This document shows positions 14,897 to 23,084 of a DNA stretch of 57,302 nucleotides, one piece after another. The stretch spans positions 1 to 57,302 of the forward strand of contig NZ_LATM01000028.1 of assembly GCF_000972495.1 (NCBI RefSeq). Direction: 5' to 3'. The notes under the pieces are model-generated. The model did not search any database. It had not been told where the DNA came from and worked only from the letters and a program-made list of their open reading frames with translations. This DNA is from Hymenobacter terrenus (GTDB taxonomy: Bacteria > Bacteroidota > Bacteroidia > Cytophagales > Hymenobacteraceae). The stretch's first letter is position 1. Every line of letters begins with the position of its first letter. A program made the translations under genes and the position numbers.

Positions 14897-16477
14897 ATGA
14901 ATTACGCTGAAGTCCGCGAATATATTACTCAGCAGGCATTGAACTCGGCTCCGGTATCGTTGGAAACGGCTTGCCAGGCGTTTGGTCCATTAATAAGTCA
15001 AGTGGTGAATGAGGACTGGCAACTGGTCTTGTTTCAGGTGGCAATTATGCCGTACACCGTCCAACTAGAGGGGGCATATATAACTGCTGCCGATGGCACC
15101 GCGCACCGGCTGGTGCAGCCTTGGCGCTTCCTCCCCAGCAATTGGGATGAGAGTGTGCGCCGCCTGCACCTCCTCTCTCTACAGGACGGCGCTCAACCCT
15201 GGAACTGCCTCGACCTAACCTTCGGACCGATACCCGCTGCATCGTTGCAAACGATAGCGCAATATTGGGATACCGAGCAGGAAACGCATAATCAGTCTCT
15301 GATTCAGGGAGTAGAAAAGCCCGAGGCCCCGCCGTTAGTTGCGGCCCCGCGCCCAGTTGCAAATCAGCCACTTCAACTATATGATACCATTGCAAAATAC
15401 CTACTCAGTGTGCTGCCCCCATCAGCCGACTGCGTGCAGGTTACGGTTGAGCAAGAACTACTAATGCCGAGCTGGTTGACGAAGCTGAAGCACCTGCTTT
15501 ACGCAACCGAGGGGCAAGCGACAACCCCGCTTACTCTAGCGCCAGCCCCTGCACTCCTACACGCCCTGCTCCGAATTCAGCAGCTAAGTACCCAAGGGCG
15601 GTTGCCTGACTGGAGCACCGCTTCGCTGTCGGTATTTCGGGACGGGCGCTGCCACTTTACGTTTTTTGCCAGCTCCCGCAATCAACCTCTCGGCAATTGG
15701 CAGCACACGGGAGTTATGCACAATGGGCAGTACAGCGCCTCCATTCCCATCGAAACCCCACTGGTTGCTCCGCCGCTGGAAGAAGTATACCATGAAATCG
15801 CCCAAGCCCTTCGTGCCCTGCAAACCGATAAAGATTCTACCCTCTTGCTCACGCTGGAACTAGGCAAAGGGCCCCGACATCCGCCCGAAATACAGTTTAT
15901 CAATTACGGTAACGAACGCGACTATAGTCTGTCGGATGATGATTTGCCACAGGAACTAGTAGCGCTACTACAGTTATTCTTAGAAACCAGTCAGCGCGAT
16001 GGTTCCTCCTGGCGCTTGCTCTACGTGCTCCTGCGAACCGATACTACCGTCGAAACTGGGTTGTTGCCCGCTGCCGCCCTCCTGCGTCCAGAGTCGGCTG
16101 CCGATATGCTGCCCGCCTACGCCGAAGTATTGACTGGGCTGCTGCCTCAGACCCAAGCCGGCTGGGCAACCGTCGAGGTATCGTCAGGCTACGGCGACGG
16201 TGTACCGGCTTACGATGCCATTTGCCATTACGCCGACGGCCGGGTGAAGTTGCTGGAAGTGTGTCACAGCGCTCGTACTATGATAGCACTAGACTACATC
16301 TACTGTTACGGCTGGCAAGCCGCCGACTGCAACTGGAATAACGTGCAGTTTCGGTTCAAGCCCAACGGCAAGTACCAAGCTAAATTTTTTCTGCCCGATT
16401 ACCGTCAACCTAATGGCTGGGCTAAAAAAGCGAAGCACACATCCAAAGGTCAACTGCCTTTGAAACCAAGTTTTTAA
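14897..16477 (+). CDS. Unknown protein with internally repeated domains
   Basis: 526 residues from ATG 14897 (a TTG at 14888 is in frame). No signal peptide or membrane helix. Several segments look homologous to each other: YDTIAKYLLSVLPPSADCVQ resembles YAEVLTGLLPQTQAGWATVE, and WSTASLSVFRDGRCHFTFFA resembles WNNVQFRFKPNGKYQAKFFL. Each pair has a helix, a strand, then an aromatic beta hairpin. The last hairpin (W..VQFRF.P.GKY...F) is reminiscent of YezG/DUF600-type immunity proteins, but the resemblance is weak and is inference only. No toxin gene is adjacent. It sits between lepB and rpsH, inside the interrupted spc operon. Confidence 0.75.
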   Translation: MNYAEVREYITQQALNSAPVSLETACQAFGPLISQVVNEDWQLVLFQVAIMPYTVQLEGAYITAADGTAHRLVQPWRFLPSNWDESVRRLHLLSLQDGAQPWNCLDLTFGPIPAASLQTIAQYWDTEQETHNQSLIQGVEKPEAPPLVAAPRPVANQPLQLYDTIAKYLLSVLPPSADCVQVTVEQELLMPSWLTKLKHLLYATEGQATTPLTLAPAPALLHALLRIQQLSTQGRLPDWSTASLSVFRDGRCHFTFFASSRNQPLGNWQHTGVMHNGQYSASIPIETPLVAPPLEEVYHEIAQALRALQTDKDSTLLLTLELGKGPRHPPEIQFINYGNERDYSLSDDDLPQELVALLQLFLETSQRDGSSWRLLYVLLRTDTTVETGLLPAAALLRPESAADMLPAYAEVLTGLLPQTQAGWATVEVSSGYGDGVPAYDAICHYADGRVKLLEVCHSARTMIALDYIYCYGWQAADCNWNNVQFRFKPNGKYQAKFFLPDYRQPNGWAKKAKHTSKGQLPLKPSF

Positions 16478-16638
16478 CGCGAAACCGACCATTATAATTG
16501 CCTTGAAAACTATGAACTCCTACGGCTAGTCAGTAACGGCTATGGGGTGGGACACTTTCCAAATTAACAAGTAAGTCAGGCTTACACAGCGTGAAGAGCT
16601 CTTCGTTGGAGTGGTTTGCAGAAAATGAAGGGAATACG
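16478..16638. other. Intergenic leader region upstream of rpsH promoters
   Basis: Part of a 372-base gap between the repeat-domain gene and rpsH. This first half shows no gene or hairpin that I can support; the second half carries two promoters and two small hairpins (described separately). Confidence 0.5.
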
Positions 16639-16670
16639 TTTGCATAAGTCTCATGCTTGCCCTACATTTG
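16639..16670 (+). promoter_or_regulatory. Upstream promoter P1 before rpsH
   Basis: TTTG at 16639-16642 and TACATTTG at 16663-16670 are separated by 20 bp, a full match to the Bacteroidota consensus. It lies 180 bp upstream of rpsH. The transcript would begin with two small hairpins: TGGGG-AAGG-CCCCA (about 16684-16697) and TTTGGCA-GGT-TGCCAAA (about 16703-16720). Confidence 0.7.
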
Positions 16671-16785
16671 CACTCCCAAATCCTGGGGAAGGCCCCAAAC
16701 CATTTGGCAGGTTGCCAAAAGAAACCATTGGCTGTACCATCGCCGGGCAAGCCAAGTAGTCTTAACCTAAATTTCGTTGGTCCCG

Positions 16786-16816
16786 TTGGGCACCCGGCGA
16801 AATTTTCTTATCTTTG
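16786..16816 (+). promoter_or_regulatory. Proximal promoter P2 before rpsH
   Basis: TTG at 16786-16788 and TATCTTTG at 16809-16816 are separated by 20 bp. The box and the following GCGCTCC closely resemble the rplC promoter (TATCTTTGCACTCC). It would start transcription near 16822, about 28 nt before the rpsH ATG, and drive the second half of the ribosomal cluster. Confidence 0.85.
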
Positions 16817-16849
16817 CGCTCCGAAAAAAGCGGACGCATTTAATACTCA

Positions 16850-17248
16850 ATGAATACTGACCCCATTGCCGACTACCTGACCCGGGTGCGCAACGCCATC
16901 AAGGCGAACCATCGGGTGGTAGAAATACCGGCCAGCAACATCAAAAAGGAAATCACGAAGGTGCTCTACCACAAGGGCTACATTCAGTCGTATCGTTTTG
17001 ATGATTCGTCGGTTCAGGGCACTATCAAAATTGCTCTGAAATACAACCCGACTACCAAGGCTCCCGCCATCACCAAACTGCAGCGCGTTTCGACGCCCGG
17101 TTTGCGTCAGTACGTGGCAGCCGACAACCTGCCGCGGGTACTCAGCGGCTTGGGCGTTGCCATCATCTCAACCTCGAAAGGCGTGATGACGGAGAAAGAG
17201 GCCAAAACCGAGAACGTGGGCGGCGAGGTGCTGTGCTACGTGTACTAA
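16850..17248 (+). CDS. rpsH: 30S ribosomal protein S8
   Basis: 132 residues, standard length: MNTDPIADYLTRVRNAIKAN, the central YHKGYIQSYRF, and the C-terminal VISTSKGVMTEKEAKTENVG with GGEVLCYVY. S8 is a primary binder of the central 16S domain (helix 21) and in E. coli represses the spc operon through rplE. Here it is the first gene after the 5-kb interruption and has its own promoters, so any S8 feedback would have to work on a new leader or not reach the rplN-rpsN half. Confidence 0.97.
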   Translation: MNTDPIADYLTRVRNAIKANHRVVEIPASNIKKEITKVLYHKGYIQSYRFDDSSVQGTIKIALKYNPTTKAPAITKLQRVSTPGLRQYVAADNLPRVLSGLGVAIISTSKGVMTEKEAKTENVGGEVLCYVY

Positions 17249-17276
17249 TCCGGAACCGCTTTAGCTAACTCATAAT

Positions 17277-17831
17277 ATGTCACGTATTGGTAAACTGCCG
17301 ATTACCGTCCCCACAGGGGTCGCTATTTCGGTCGACAAAGACAACGCGGTGACGGTGAAAGGCCCGAAGGGCACGCTAACCACGCAAGTGGACCGCGACA
17401 TCGCCGTTGCCATCGAAGACGGTACTCTCACCGTAACTCGCCCCACCGAGCAGAAGCGCCACAAGGCCATGCACGGTTTGTACCGTTCACTCATCAACAA
17501 CATGGTTGAAGGTGTCAGCAACGGTTTCACCAAGCAATTGGAACTGGTAGGTGTAGGGTACAAAGCCTCCCTTGCCGGCACCACGCTGGAACTTGCTCTC
17601 GGCTATTCGCACAACGTGTTCATCGCCCTGCCAAAAGAAGTAACGGCCACAGCTGTTACTGAAAAAGGTAAAAACCCAATTGTTACGCTGACCAGCATCG
17701 ATAATCAACTGCTGGGCCAAGTGGCCGCTAAAATTCGTTCCTTGCGTAAAGTCGAGCCCTACAAAGGCAAAGGTGTACGCTTCGTGGGCGAAATTATCCG
17801 TCGCAAAGCTGGTAAAACGGCCTCTAAATAA
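17277..17831 (+). CDS. rplF: 50S ribosomal protein L6
   Basis: 184 residues. MSRIGKLPITVPTGVAI opens it and KGPKGTLTTQVDRDIAV plus the C-terminal domain with EPYKGKGVRFVGEIIRRKAG complete the two-domain L6 fold. L6 stabilises the sarcin-ricin region and is a late assembly protein. rplR starts 9 bp downstream. Confidence 0.97.
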   Translation: MSRIGKLPITVPTGVAISVDKDNAVTVKGPKGTLTTQVDRDIAVAIEDGTLTVTRPTEQKRHKAMHGLYRSLINNMVEGVSNGFTKQLELVGVGYKASLAGTTLELALGYSHNVFIALPKEVTATAVTEKGKNPIVTLTSIDNQLLGQVAAKIRSLRKVEPYKGKGVRFVGEIIRRKAGKTASK

Positions 17832-17840
17832 ATTCGCATC

Positions 17841-18191
17841 ATGGCATTTGATAAAGCAACTCGCCGCAAGCGGATTCAGCGCATCATCCGCACGAAAGTG
17901 TCTGGCACCTCGGAGCGTCCGCGCCTGTCGGTGTTCCGCAGCAACACGGGCATCTACGCTCAGATTATCGACGACACAGCCGGTCGCACACTGGCTGCTG
18001 CTTCCTCGAAAAAAGTAACCGCCGAAGGTGGCAACGGTGTGGCTCTGGCTGCTGCCGTAGGCCGGCAGATTGCCGCCGTCGCTCAGGAGAAAGGCATCAC
18101 GAAAGTGGTGTTCGACCGCTCGGGTTACCTTTACCACGGTCGCGTAAAATCATTGGCTGAAGGAGCCCGCGAAGGCGGCCTCAATTTCTAA
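17841..18191 (+). CDS. rplR: 50S ribosomal protein L18
   Basis: 116 residues: a basic N-terminus (KATRRKRIQRIIRTKVSGTS), RPRLSVFRSNTGIYAQIIDD in the middle, and FDRSGYLYHGRVKSLAEGAR near the end are the L18 signature. It binds 5S rRNA with L5. Six bases separate it from rpsE. Confidence 0.97.
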   Translation: MAFDKATRRKRIQRIIRTKVSGTSERPRLSVFRSNTGIYAQIIDDTAGRTLAAASSKKVTAEGGNGVALAAAVGRQIAAVAQEKGITKVVFDRSGYLYHGRVKSLAEGAREGGLNF

Positions 18192-18197
18192 ACTATC

Positions 18198-18773
18198 ATG
18201 GCGCAAGAACGCGACAACAATCGGGCTGGCGGAGACCGTCAGCGCAGCAACGACCGCGACCGGAACAAGGACAACTCCCGCATGGGTGCTGATTCCGATT
18301 TTAAAGAAAAGGTAGTAGCCATCAATCGCGTAGCGAAGGTGGTGAAAGGTGGTCGTCGCTTCAGCTTCTCTGCTATTGTGGTAGTAGGCGATGGCAACGG
18401 CAACGTCGGCTACGGCCTCGGCAAAGCCAACGAAGTAACCGACGCCATTGCCAAAGGCATTGACGACGCCAAGAAGAACGTGGTAAAAGTGCCTATGTAC
18501 AAGCACACCGTTCCTCACCTCATGGAAGGCCGCTACGGCGGTGGTTTCGTGCTCATCCAACCGGCAGCAGCCGGTACGGGTGTAATCGCCGGCGGTGCTA
18601 TGCGCGCCGTATTCGAGAGCGCCGGTATCAAGGATGTATTGGCGAAGTCGAAAGGCTCGTCGAACCCTCATAACGTGGTAAAGGCTACCTTTGCAGCACT
18701 CGCTAAAATGCGCGACCCGTTGCAAATCGCCCAAGCCCGTGGTATTTCTCTTGCCCGCGTTTTTAACGGTTAA
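18198..18773 (+). CDS. rpsE: 30S ribosomal protein S5
   Basis: 191 residues. The dsRNA-binding domain has VVKGGRRFSFSAIVVVGDGN and NVGYGLGKANEVTDAI; the C-terminal domain has AGGAMRAVFESAGIKDVLAK. S5 helps decode accurately and forms part of the helicase ring at the mRNA entry. The first 33 residues (QERDNNRAGGDRQRSNDRDR...) are an Arg/Asn/Asp-rich low-complexity extension, longer than in most bacteria. rpmD begins 6 bp after the stop. Confidence 0.97.
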   Translation: MAQERDNNRAGGDRQRSNDRDRNKDNSRMGADSDFKEKVVAINRVAKVVKGGRRFSFSAIVVVGDGNGNVGYGLGKANEVTDAIAKGIDDAKKNVVKVPMYKHTVPHLMEGRYGGGFVLIQPAAAGTGVIAGGAMRAVFESAGIKDVLAKSKGSSNPHNVVKATFAALAKMRDPLQIAQARGISLARVFNG

Positions 18774-18779
18774 TTGACC

Positions 18780-18959
18780 ATGGCACAAATTCAAGTAAAG
18801 CTCGTGCGCAGCGCCATTGACCGCCCCGAGCGGCAGAAGCGCACCGTTCAGTCCCTTGGCCTGAATAAACTCAATAGCACCGCGCAGCACGAAGTGAACC
18901 CGTCCATTCTGGGCATGGTTAAAAGCGTGCAGCACCTGTTGCAAGTAACCGAACTGTAA
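18780..18959 (+). CDS. rpmD: 50S ribosomal protein L30
   Basis: 59 residues from ATG 18780 (a TTG two codons earlier is in frame). MAQIQVKLVRSAIDRPERQK and LGLNKLNSTAQHEVNPSILG match the short bacterial L30. It binds domain II/V of 23S rRNA. It was chosen over the upstream TTG because MAQIQVKLV is the usual start. rplO starts 14 bp downstream. Confidence 0.95.
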   Translation: MAQIQVKLVRSAIDRPERQKRTVQSLGLNKLNSTAQHEVNPSILGMVKSVQHLLQVTEL

Positions 18960-18973
18960 GACTATAACTCGTC

Positions 18974-19423
18974 ATGCTCAATCTCAGCAATCTATCGCCC
19001 GCCGTTGGCTCGACTAAGAACGAGAAGCGGATTGGCCGGGGCGAAGGCTCCACGCGTGGTGGCACGTCGACCCGTGGTCACAAAGGCGCCAAGTCGCGTT
19101 CAGGCTACAAGCGCAAGTCTGGCTTCGAAGGTGGTCAGATGCCCCTCCAGCGTCGTGTGCCTAAGTTCGGTTTTACCAACATCAACCGTGTAGAGTACAA
19201 AGCTATCAATCTTGATGTGCTCGCTACCCTGCTCGAGAAGAGCAGCGCTACCACCATGGATGCTGCCTACTTCATTGCTAACGGTCTGGTGTCCAAGAAC
19301 GCAAAAATCAAAATCCTCGGCCGTGGCGAAGTAACCACAGCTCTGGAGGTTCACGCTCACGCATTCTCGAAGTCGGCTGTTGAAGCCATCGAGAAGGCTG
19401 GCGGGAAAGCCGTAACGCTCTAA
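18974..19423 (+). CDS. rplO: 50S ribosomal protein L15
   Basis: 149 residues. Opening MLNLSNLSPAVGSTKNEKRI is followed by the glycine/arginine extension (GRGEGSTRGGTSTRGHKGAK, GFEGGQMPLQRRVPKFGF), which threads into the large subunit. The C-terminal globular domain follows. It sits before secY as in most bacteria. Confidence 0.97.
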   Translation: MLNLSNLSPAVGSTKNEKRIGRGEGSTRGGTSTRGHKGAKSRSGYKRKSGFEGGQMPLQRRVPKFGFTNINRVEYKAINLDVLATLLEKSSATTMDAAYFIANGLVSKNAKIKILGRGEVTTALEVHAHAFSKSAVEAIEKAGGKAVTL

Positions 19424-19439
19424 AGCATACCTTTCGGCA

Positions 19440-20759
19440 ATGAATAAGTTTATCACGTCGATAAAGAACATTTTTGCGATTGAGGATTTGCGTACGCGAA
19501 TCCTCAATACGCTTTTCTTCATTGCTATCTATCGCCTCGGTTCCTATGTGGTGCTGCCCGGCGTGGACTCAACCCGCCTGAAAACCGGCGCCCAAGGGTT
19601 GTTTGGCATTCTGGATACGCTGCTTGGCGGTGCATTCAGCCACGCGTCAATTTTCGCGTTGGGTATCATGCCTTACATCTCCGCCAGCATCGTGTTGCAG
19701 TTGCTCACGATTGCAGTTCCTTACTTCCAAAAGCTTCAGAAGGAAGGCGAATCAGGCCGTAAAAAAATCAATCAGTACACACGCGTTCTCACAATTCCGA
19801 TCGTGTTGGCGCAGTCGGTTGGTTTTATTGCTACCATTAATGCGGAAGCTATTATCAATCCGGGGACCTTTTTCACCGTTTCGACCATGATTATCATCAC
19901 GGCTGGCACGTTGTTCTGCATGTGGCTGGGTGAGAAAATCACGGATAAAGGCATCGGTAATGGTATCTCCATGATTATCATGATTGGTATCGTGTCGCGT
20001 CTTCCTGGCGCTATCATTGGCGAGGCCATAGCTAAGGGTATTAACAAATCGCTCATTTTCCTGCTGGAAATGGTGGTGTTATTCCTCGTTGTGATGGCTG
20101 TTATCGTTCTGACCCAGGCAGTTCGTCGTATCGCGGTGCAATATGCTAAGCAAGTAGGTGGCACCACGCAGCTTGATGCACAACGCCAATTTATTCCCCT
20201 CAAAGTGAATGCGGCTGGAGTAATGCCCATCATCTTCGCACAATCACTCATGTTTGTGCCAGCCATTGTGGCTTCGGTATGGCAAAACCAGAGTGATGTT
20301 GCTACCTATATCGGGGTGAAGTTCTCAGATTACACTTCTTGGCAGTATAATCTCACTTTTGGTCTGCTGATCATCATCTTCACGTATTTCTACACAGCAA
20401 TTAGCGTTAATCCTAATCAGATTGCGGACGACTTGAAGCGAAGCGGTGGCTTTGTGCCCGGTGTGAAGCCTGGTCGCGATACTTCAGAATTCATTGATGA
20501 AATCCTGACGCGTATCACCTTACCCGGCGCTATTGCACTCGCTCTGATTGCTATTTTCCCGGCTATTGCCTTGTTGCTCGGCGTAACCCGTCCATTCTCA
20601 GCCTTCTATGGCGGCACCTCGCTTATCATCATGGTGGGCGTAGTGCTCGATACGGTGAACCAAGTACAGAGCTACTTGCTGATGCAGCACTATGACGGCA
20701 TGATGAAATCGGGTAAGCTGCGCGGTCGCACGGCTCAACCCATTTCGATAGCTTCTTAA
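19440..20759 (+). CDS. secY: Protein translocase subunit SecY
   Basis: 439 residues with about ten transmembrane segments. The plug and lateral gate region lie near FSHASIFALGIMPYISASIV, and the cytosolic loop with QLLTIAVPYFQKLQKEGESG is conserved. ITLPGAIALALIAIFPAIAL is a late membrane segment, and the C-terminus has VLDTVNQVQSYLLMQHYDGM. SecY forms the channel for export and membrane insertion. No adk gene follows; map is 4 bp downstream, so the two are probably coupled. Confidence 0.97.
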   Translation: MNKFITSIKNIFAIEDLRTRILNTLFFIAIYRLGSYVVLPGVDSTRLKTGAQGLFGILDTLLGGAFSHASIFALGIMPYISASIVLQLLTIAVPYFQKLQKEGESGRKKINQYTRVLTIPIVLAQSVGFIATINAEAIINPGTFFTVSTMIIITAGTLFCMWLGEKITDKGIGNGISMIIMIGIVSRLPGAIIGEAIAKGINKSLIFLLEMVVLFLVVMAVIVLTQAVRRIAVQYAKQVGGTTQLDAQRQFIPLKVNAAGVMPIIFAQSLMFVPAIVASVWQNQSDVATYIGVKFSDYTSWQYNLTFGLLIIIFTYFYTAISVNPNQIADDLKRSGGFVPGVKPGRDTSEFIDEILTRITLPGAIALALIAIFPAIALLLGVTRPFSAFYGGTSLIIMVGVVLDTVNQVQSYLLMQHYDGMMKSGKLRGRTAQPISIAS

Positions 20760-20763
20760 GGCA

Positions 20764-21549
20764 ATGGCCAGCGGCAGCATTCAGTATAAAACTGAAGAAG
20801 AGATAGACCTCATCCGTGCCAGCGCCCAAGTGCTGGCCAAGGCCCACGGCGAAGTCGCGGGCATGGTGAAGGAAGGAGTGACGACGCGGCAGCTTGATAA
20901 GCGCGCGGAGGAATTCATCCGGGACCACGGCGGAGTACCTTCCTTCAAAGGCTACAATAAGTTTCCCTTTAGCCTGTGCCTCTCGCCGAATTCGGTGGTG
21001 GTGCACGGGTTTGCTACCGACGAGCCGTTGAAAAGTGGCGATATCCTGACGGTAGATTGCGGAGTTTTTCTGAATGGTTTTCATTCAGACAGTGCTTACA
21101 CTTACCCAATCGGGGAGGTGGCGCCGGAAGTACTCACGTTGCTGTGGGAAACCAAAGCTTCGCTGTACAAAGGCATCGAACAAGCTGTGAGTGGCAACCG
21201 CGTGGGCGACATCAGCTATGCCATCCAGAACCATGTGGCCCCGCTGGGCTACGGGGTGGTGCGCGAGCTGGTCGGCCACGGAGTTGGCGCGAAGCTACAC
21301 GAGAAACCCGAAGTGCCGAACTATGGCAAGCGGGGTTCCGGGCCGCTCTTGCAAACGGGGTTGGTGTTGGCCATTGAGCCAATGGTGAATCTAGGCAAAA
21401 AGGACGTGGTGCAAGAGGCGGATGGCTGGACCATTCGCACCAAGGACCGCAAACCCTCGGCGCACTTTGAGCACACCGTGGTTGTTAGAAAAGAAAAAGC
21501 GGAGATTCTCACCTCCTTTGAGTACATAGAAAAAGCATTGCAGCAGTAG
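20764..21549 (+). CDS. map: Methionine aminopeptidase, type I
   Basis: 261 residues. The dinuclear metal ligands are all visible: Asp in LTVDCGVFL, Asp in FHSDSAYTYPIG, His in GHGVGAKLHEKP, Glu in LAIEPMVNLG and Glu in SAHFEHTVVV. The enzyme removes the initiator methionine from new proteins when the second residue is small. It lacks the zinc-finger N-terminal extension. Position between secY and infA is common in Bacteroidota and Gram-positives. Confidence 0.96.
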   Translation: MASGSIQYKTEEEIDLIRASAQVLAKAHGEVAGMVKEGVTTRQLDKRAEEFIRDHGGVPSFKGYNKFPFSLCLSPNSVVVHGFATDEPLKSGDILTVDCGVFLNGFHSDSAYTYPIGEVAPEVLTLLWETKASLYKGIEQAVSGNRVGDISYAIQNHVAPLGYGVVRELVGHGVGAKLHEKPEVPNYGKRGSGPLLQTGLVLAIEPMVNLGKKDVVQEADGWTIRTKDRKPSAHFEHTVVVRKEKAEILTSFEYIEKALQQ

Positions 21550-21554
21550 CCCTT

Positions 21555-21773
21555 ATGGCAAAACAAGCCTCGATTGAGCAGGACGGTACCATCCTCGAAG
21601 CCCTCTCCAACGCCATGTTCCGCGTGGAGTTGGAGAACGGCCACCAGCTAATTGCCCACATTTCGGGCAAAATGCGGATGCACTACATCAAGATTCTGCC
21701 CGGCGACAAGGTGAAACTGGAAATGTCGCCCTACGACTTGTCGAAGGGACGCATAAAGTATCGCTACAAGTAA
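21555..21773 (+). CDS. infA: Translation initiation factor IF-1
   Basis: 72 residues, the exact usual length. It begins MAKQASIEQDGTILEALSNA and ends RIKYRYK; HISGKMRMHYIKILPGDKVK is the conserved S1/OB surface that binds the A site of the 30S subunit during initiation. It starts 5 bp after map. Confidence 0.97.
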   Translation: MAKQASIEQDGTILEALSNAMFRVELENGHQLIAHISGKMRMHYIKILPGDKVKLEMSPYDLSKGRIKYRYK

Positions 21774-21982
21774 AAATGTATTCACTGCTGTTAGACCCAC
21801 TTAACAACGGTGCTCTAGGAATTAGATAGCTCATTGAGTCTCTTATTTTTCCTATAAAAGTTGTAGTGTTTTTAGCTGTCGTTTTTTGGAGTATAATAAA
21901 CTTCAAAAAGTACTTCAAGGAGAAGTAACAACTAAAGGAATACAGTAGTAAATTCAAAAATCACTTTGCACTCTTCAATCAA
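21774..21982. other. AT-rich gap between infA and rpmJ
   Basis: Here 209 bases separate genes that are usually close together. The stretch is far richer in A and T than the operon around it and contains no gene. TCACTTTGCACTC (21961-21973) resembles the rplC minus-7 region (TATCTTTGCACTC) but lacks the TA, and no TTTG is placed upstream, so a promoter is only possible. Confidence 0.5.
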
Positions 21983-22099
21983 ATGAAAGTTAAAACCTCC
22001 GTCAAAAAGCGTAGCGTGGACTGCAAGCTGGTCCGCCGTAATGGCAAGCTCTACGTCATCAACAAGAAGAACCCCCGCTTCAAGCAGCGTCAGGGCTAA
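21983..22099 (+). CDS. rpmJ: 50S ribosomal protein L36
   Basis: 38 residues. The sequence starts MKVKTSVKKRSVDCKLVRRN and ends NPRFKQRQG. Only one of the Cys/His zinc ligands of classical L36 remains (the Cys in VDCK), so this is the zinc-independent form usual in Bacteroidota. The location between infA and rpsM is canonical. Confidence 0.95.
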   Translation: MKVKTSVKKRSVDCKLVRRNGKLYVINKKNPRFKQRQG

Positions 22100-22200
22100 T
22101 TCAAATTTTAGAATCCCGGAGCCTTGGGTAATGGTAAGTGCGCTTACCGCCTTCCAAGTAGCTGCCGGGTTTTCTGTCCGCAAACACATAATTACACACA

Positions 22201-22578
22201 ATGGCTCGTATCGCAGGGGTTGATATCCCGGACAACAAGCGCGGCGAAATCGCCCTGACTTACATTTTCGGCATTGGCCGGAGCAATTCTCAGAAAATTC
22301 TGGTGAAAGCCGGGGTTGACATCAACAAGAAGGTGAAGGACTGGACCGACGAGGAGTCGGGTGCCATCCGCGCCATTATTGCTGCTGAGCACAAGACGGA
22401 GGGCGTGCTGCGCTCGGAAGTAACCACCAACATCAAGCGTTTGATGGACATTGGTTGCTACCGAGGCTTGCGTCACCGTAAAGGTCTGCCAGTTCGTGGT
22501 CAGCGCACCAAGAACAACTCGCGTACCCGTAAGGGCAAGCGCAAAACGGTGGCCGGCAAGAAGAAAGCAACGAAATAA
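22201..22578 (+). CDS. rpsM: 30S ribosomal protein S13
   Basis: 125 residues: MARIAGVDIPDNKRGEIALT, the helix-two-turn-helix region, and the basic C-terminal tail (HRKGLPVRGQRTKNNSRTRK) that contacts P-site tRNA. S13 forms head bridges B1a and B1b. About 100 bp precede it after rpmJ, without a recognised promoter box. Confidence 0.97.
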   Translation: MARIAGVDIPDNKRGEIALTYIFGIGRSNSQKILVKAGVDINKKVKDWTDEESGAIRAIIAAEHKTEGVLRSEVTTNIKRLMDIGCYRGLRHRKGLPVRGQRTKNNSRTRKGKRKTVAGKKKATK

Positions 22579-22603
22579 TCTCACACGGGAATCGGCGCTG
22601 GCT

Positions 22604-22631
22604 TTGGCGAGTAGTGTACTCGCGTCGCCAA
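22604..22631 (+). promoter_or_regulatory. Hairpin in the rpsM-rpsK spacer
   Basis: TTGGC (22604-22608) and GCCAA (22627-22631) form an outer stem. GAGTA and TACTC form an inner stem around GTG, leaving a bulge on the right arm. It has no T-tract, so it is not a terminator; it lies 35 bp before rpsK and could be a regulatory or processing structure. Confidence 0.4.
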
Positions 22632-22665
22632 CGCCAACACCTCCCGCATTTTTTGCGATAACCAA

Positions 22666-23058
22666 ATGGCACAAAAAAGAAAAGACAAAGCCAAGAAGCG
22701 CGTTGTCGTGGTGGAGCAGGTTGGCCAGGTACATATCCGTGCCTCATTCAACAACATCATCATCTCCATCACAAATAACAACGGTCAAGTTATTTCGTGG
22801 GCTTCGGCCGGCAAAATGGGCTTCCGTGGCTCGAAGAAAAATACGCCCTACGCTGCTCAAATGGCGATGAGCGACTGCGGCAAAGTAGCCCATGATTTGG
22901 GCATGCGTAAAGCCGAAGTGTTTGTAAAAGGTCCGGGCTCGGGCCGTGAGTCGGCCATCCGCGCCCTTGGCAACGTGGGTATTGAGGTGACCACCATCCG
23001 CGACGTAACGCCGCTGCCTCACAATGGCTGCCGCCCCCCCAAGCGTCGTCGCGTTTAG
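22666..23058 (+). CDS. rpsK: 30S ribosomal protein S11
   Basis: 130 residues. HIRASFNNIIISITNNNGQV, ISWASAGKMGFRGSKKNTPY and the C-terminal DVTPLPHNGCRPPKRRRV are diagnostic. S11 sits on the 30S platform and contacts mRNA near the E site. The gap before it (87 bp) is the longest in this alpha-operon part and carries a hairpin. Confidence 0.97.
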   Translation: MAQKRKDKAKKRVVVVEQVGQVHIRASFNNIIISITNNNGQVISWASAGKMGFRGSKKNTPYAAQMAMSDCGKVAHDLGMRKAEVFVKGPGSGRESAIRALGNVGIEVTTIRDVTPLPHNGCRPPKRRRV

Positions 23059-23084
23059 TTTTTCACTTCAGATAGCAGATACAA

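Noticed and set aside
16653..16853. 66-codon frame ending in an ATGA overlap with the rpsH start, as a leader peptide
   Set aside because: The strong promoter box at 16809-16816 lies inside it, the translation has no protein character, and the overlap is easily chance.
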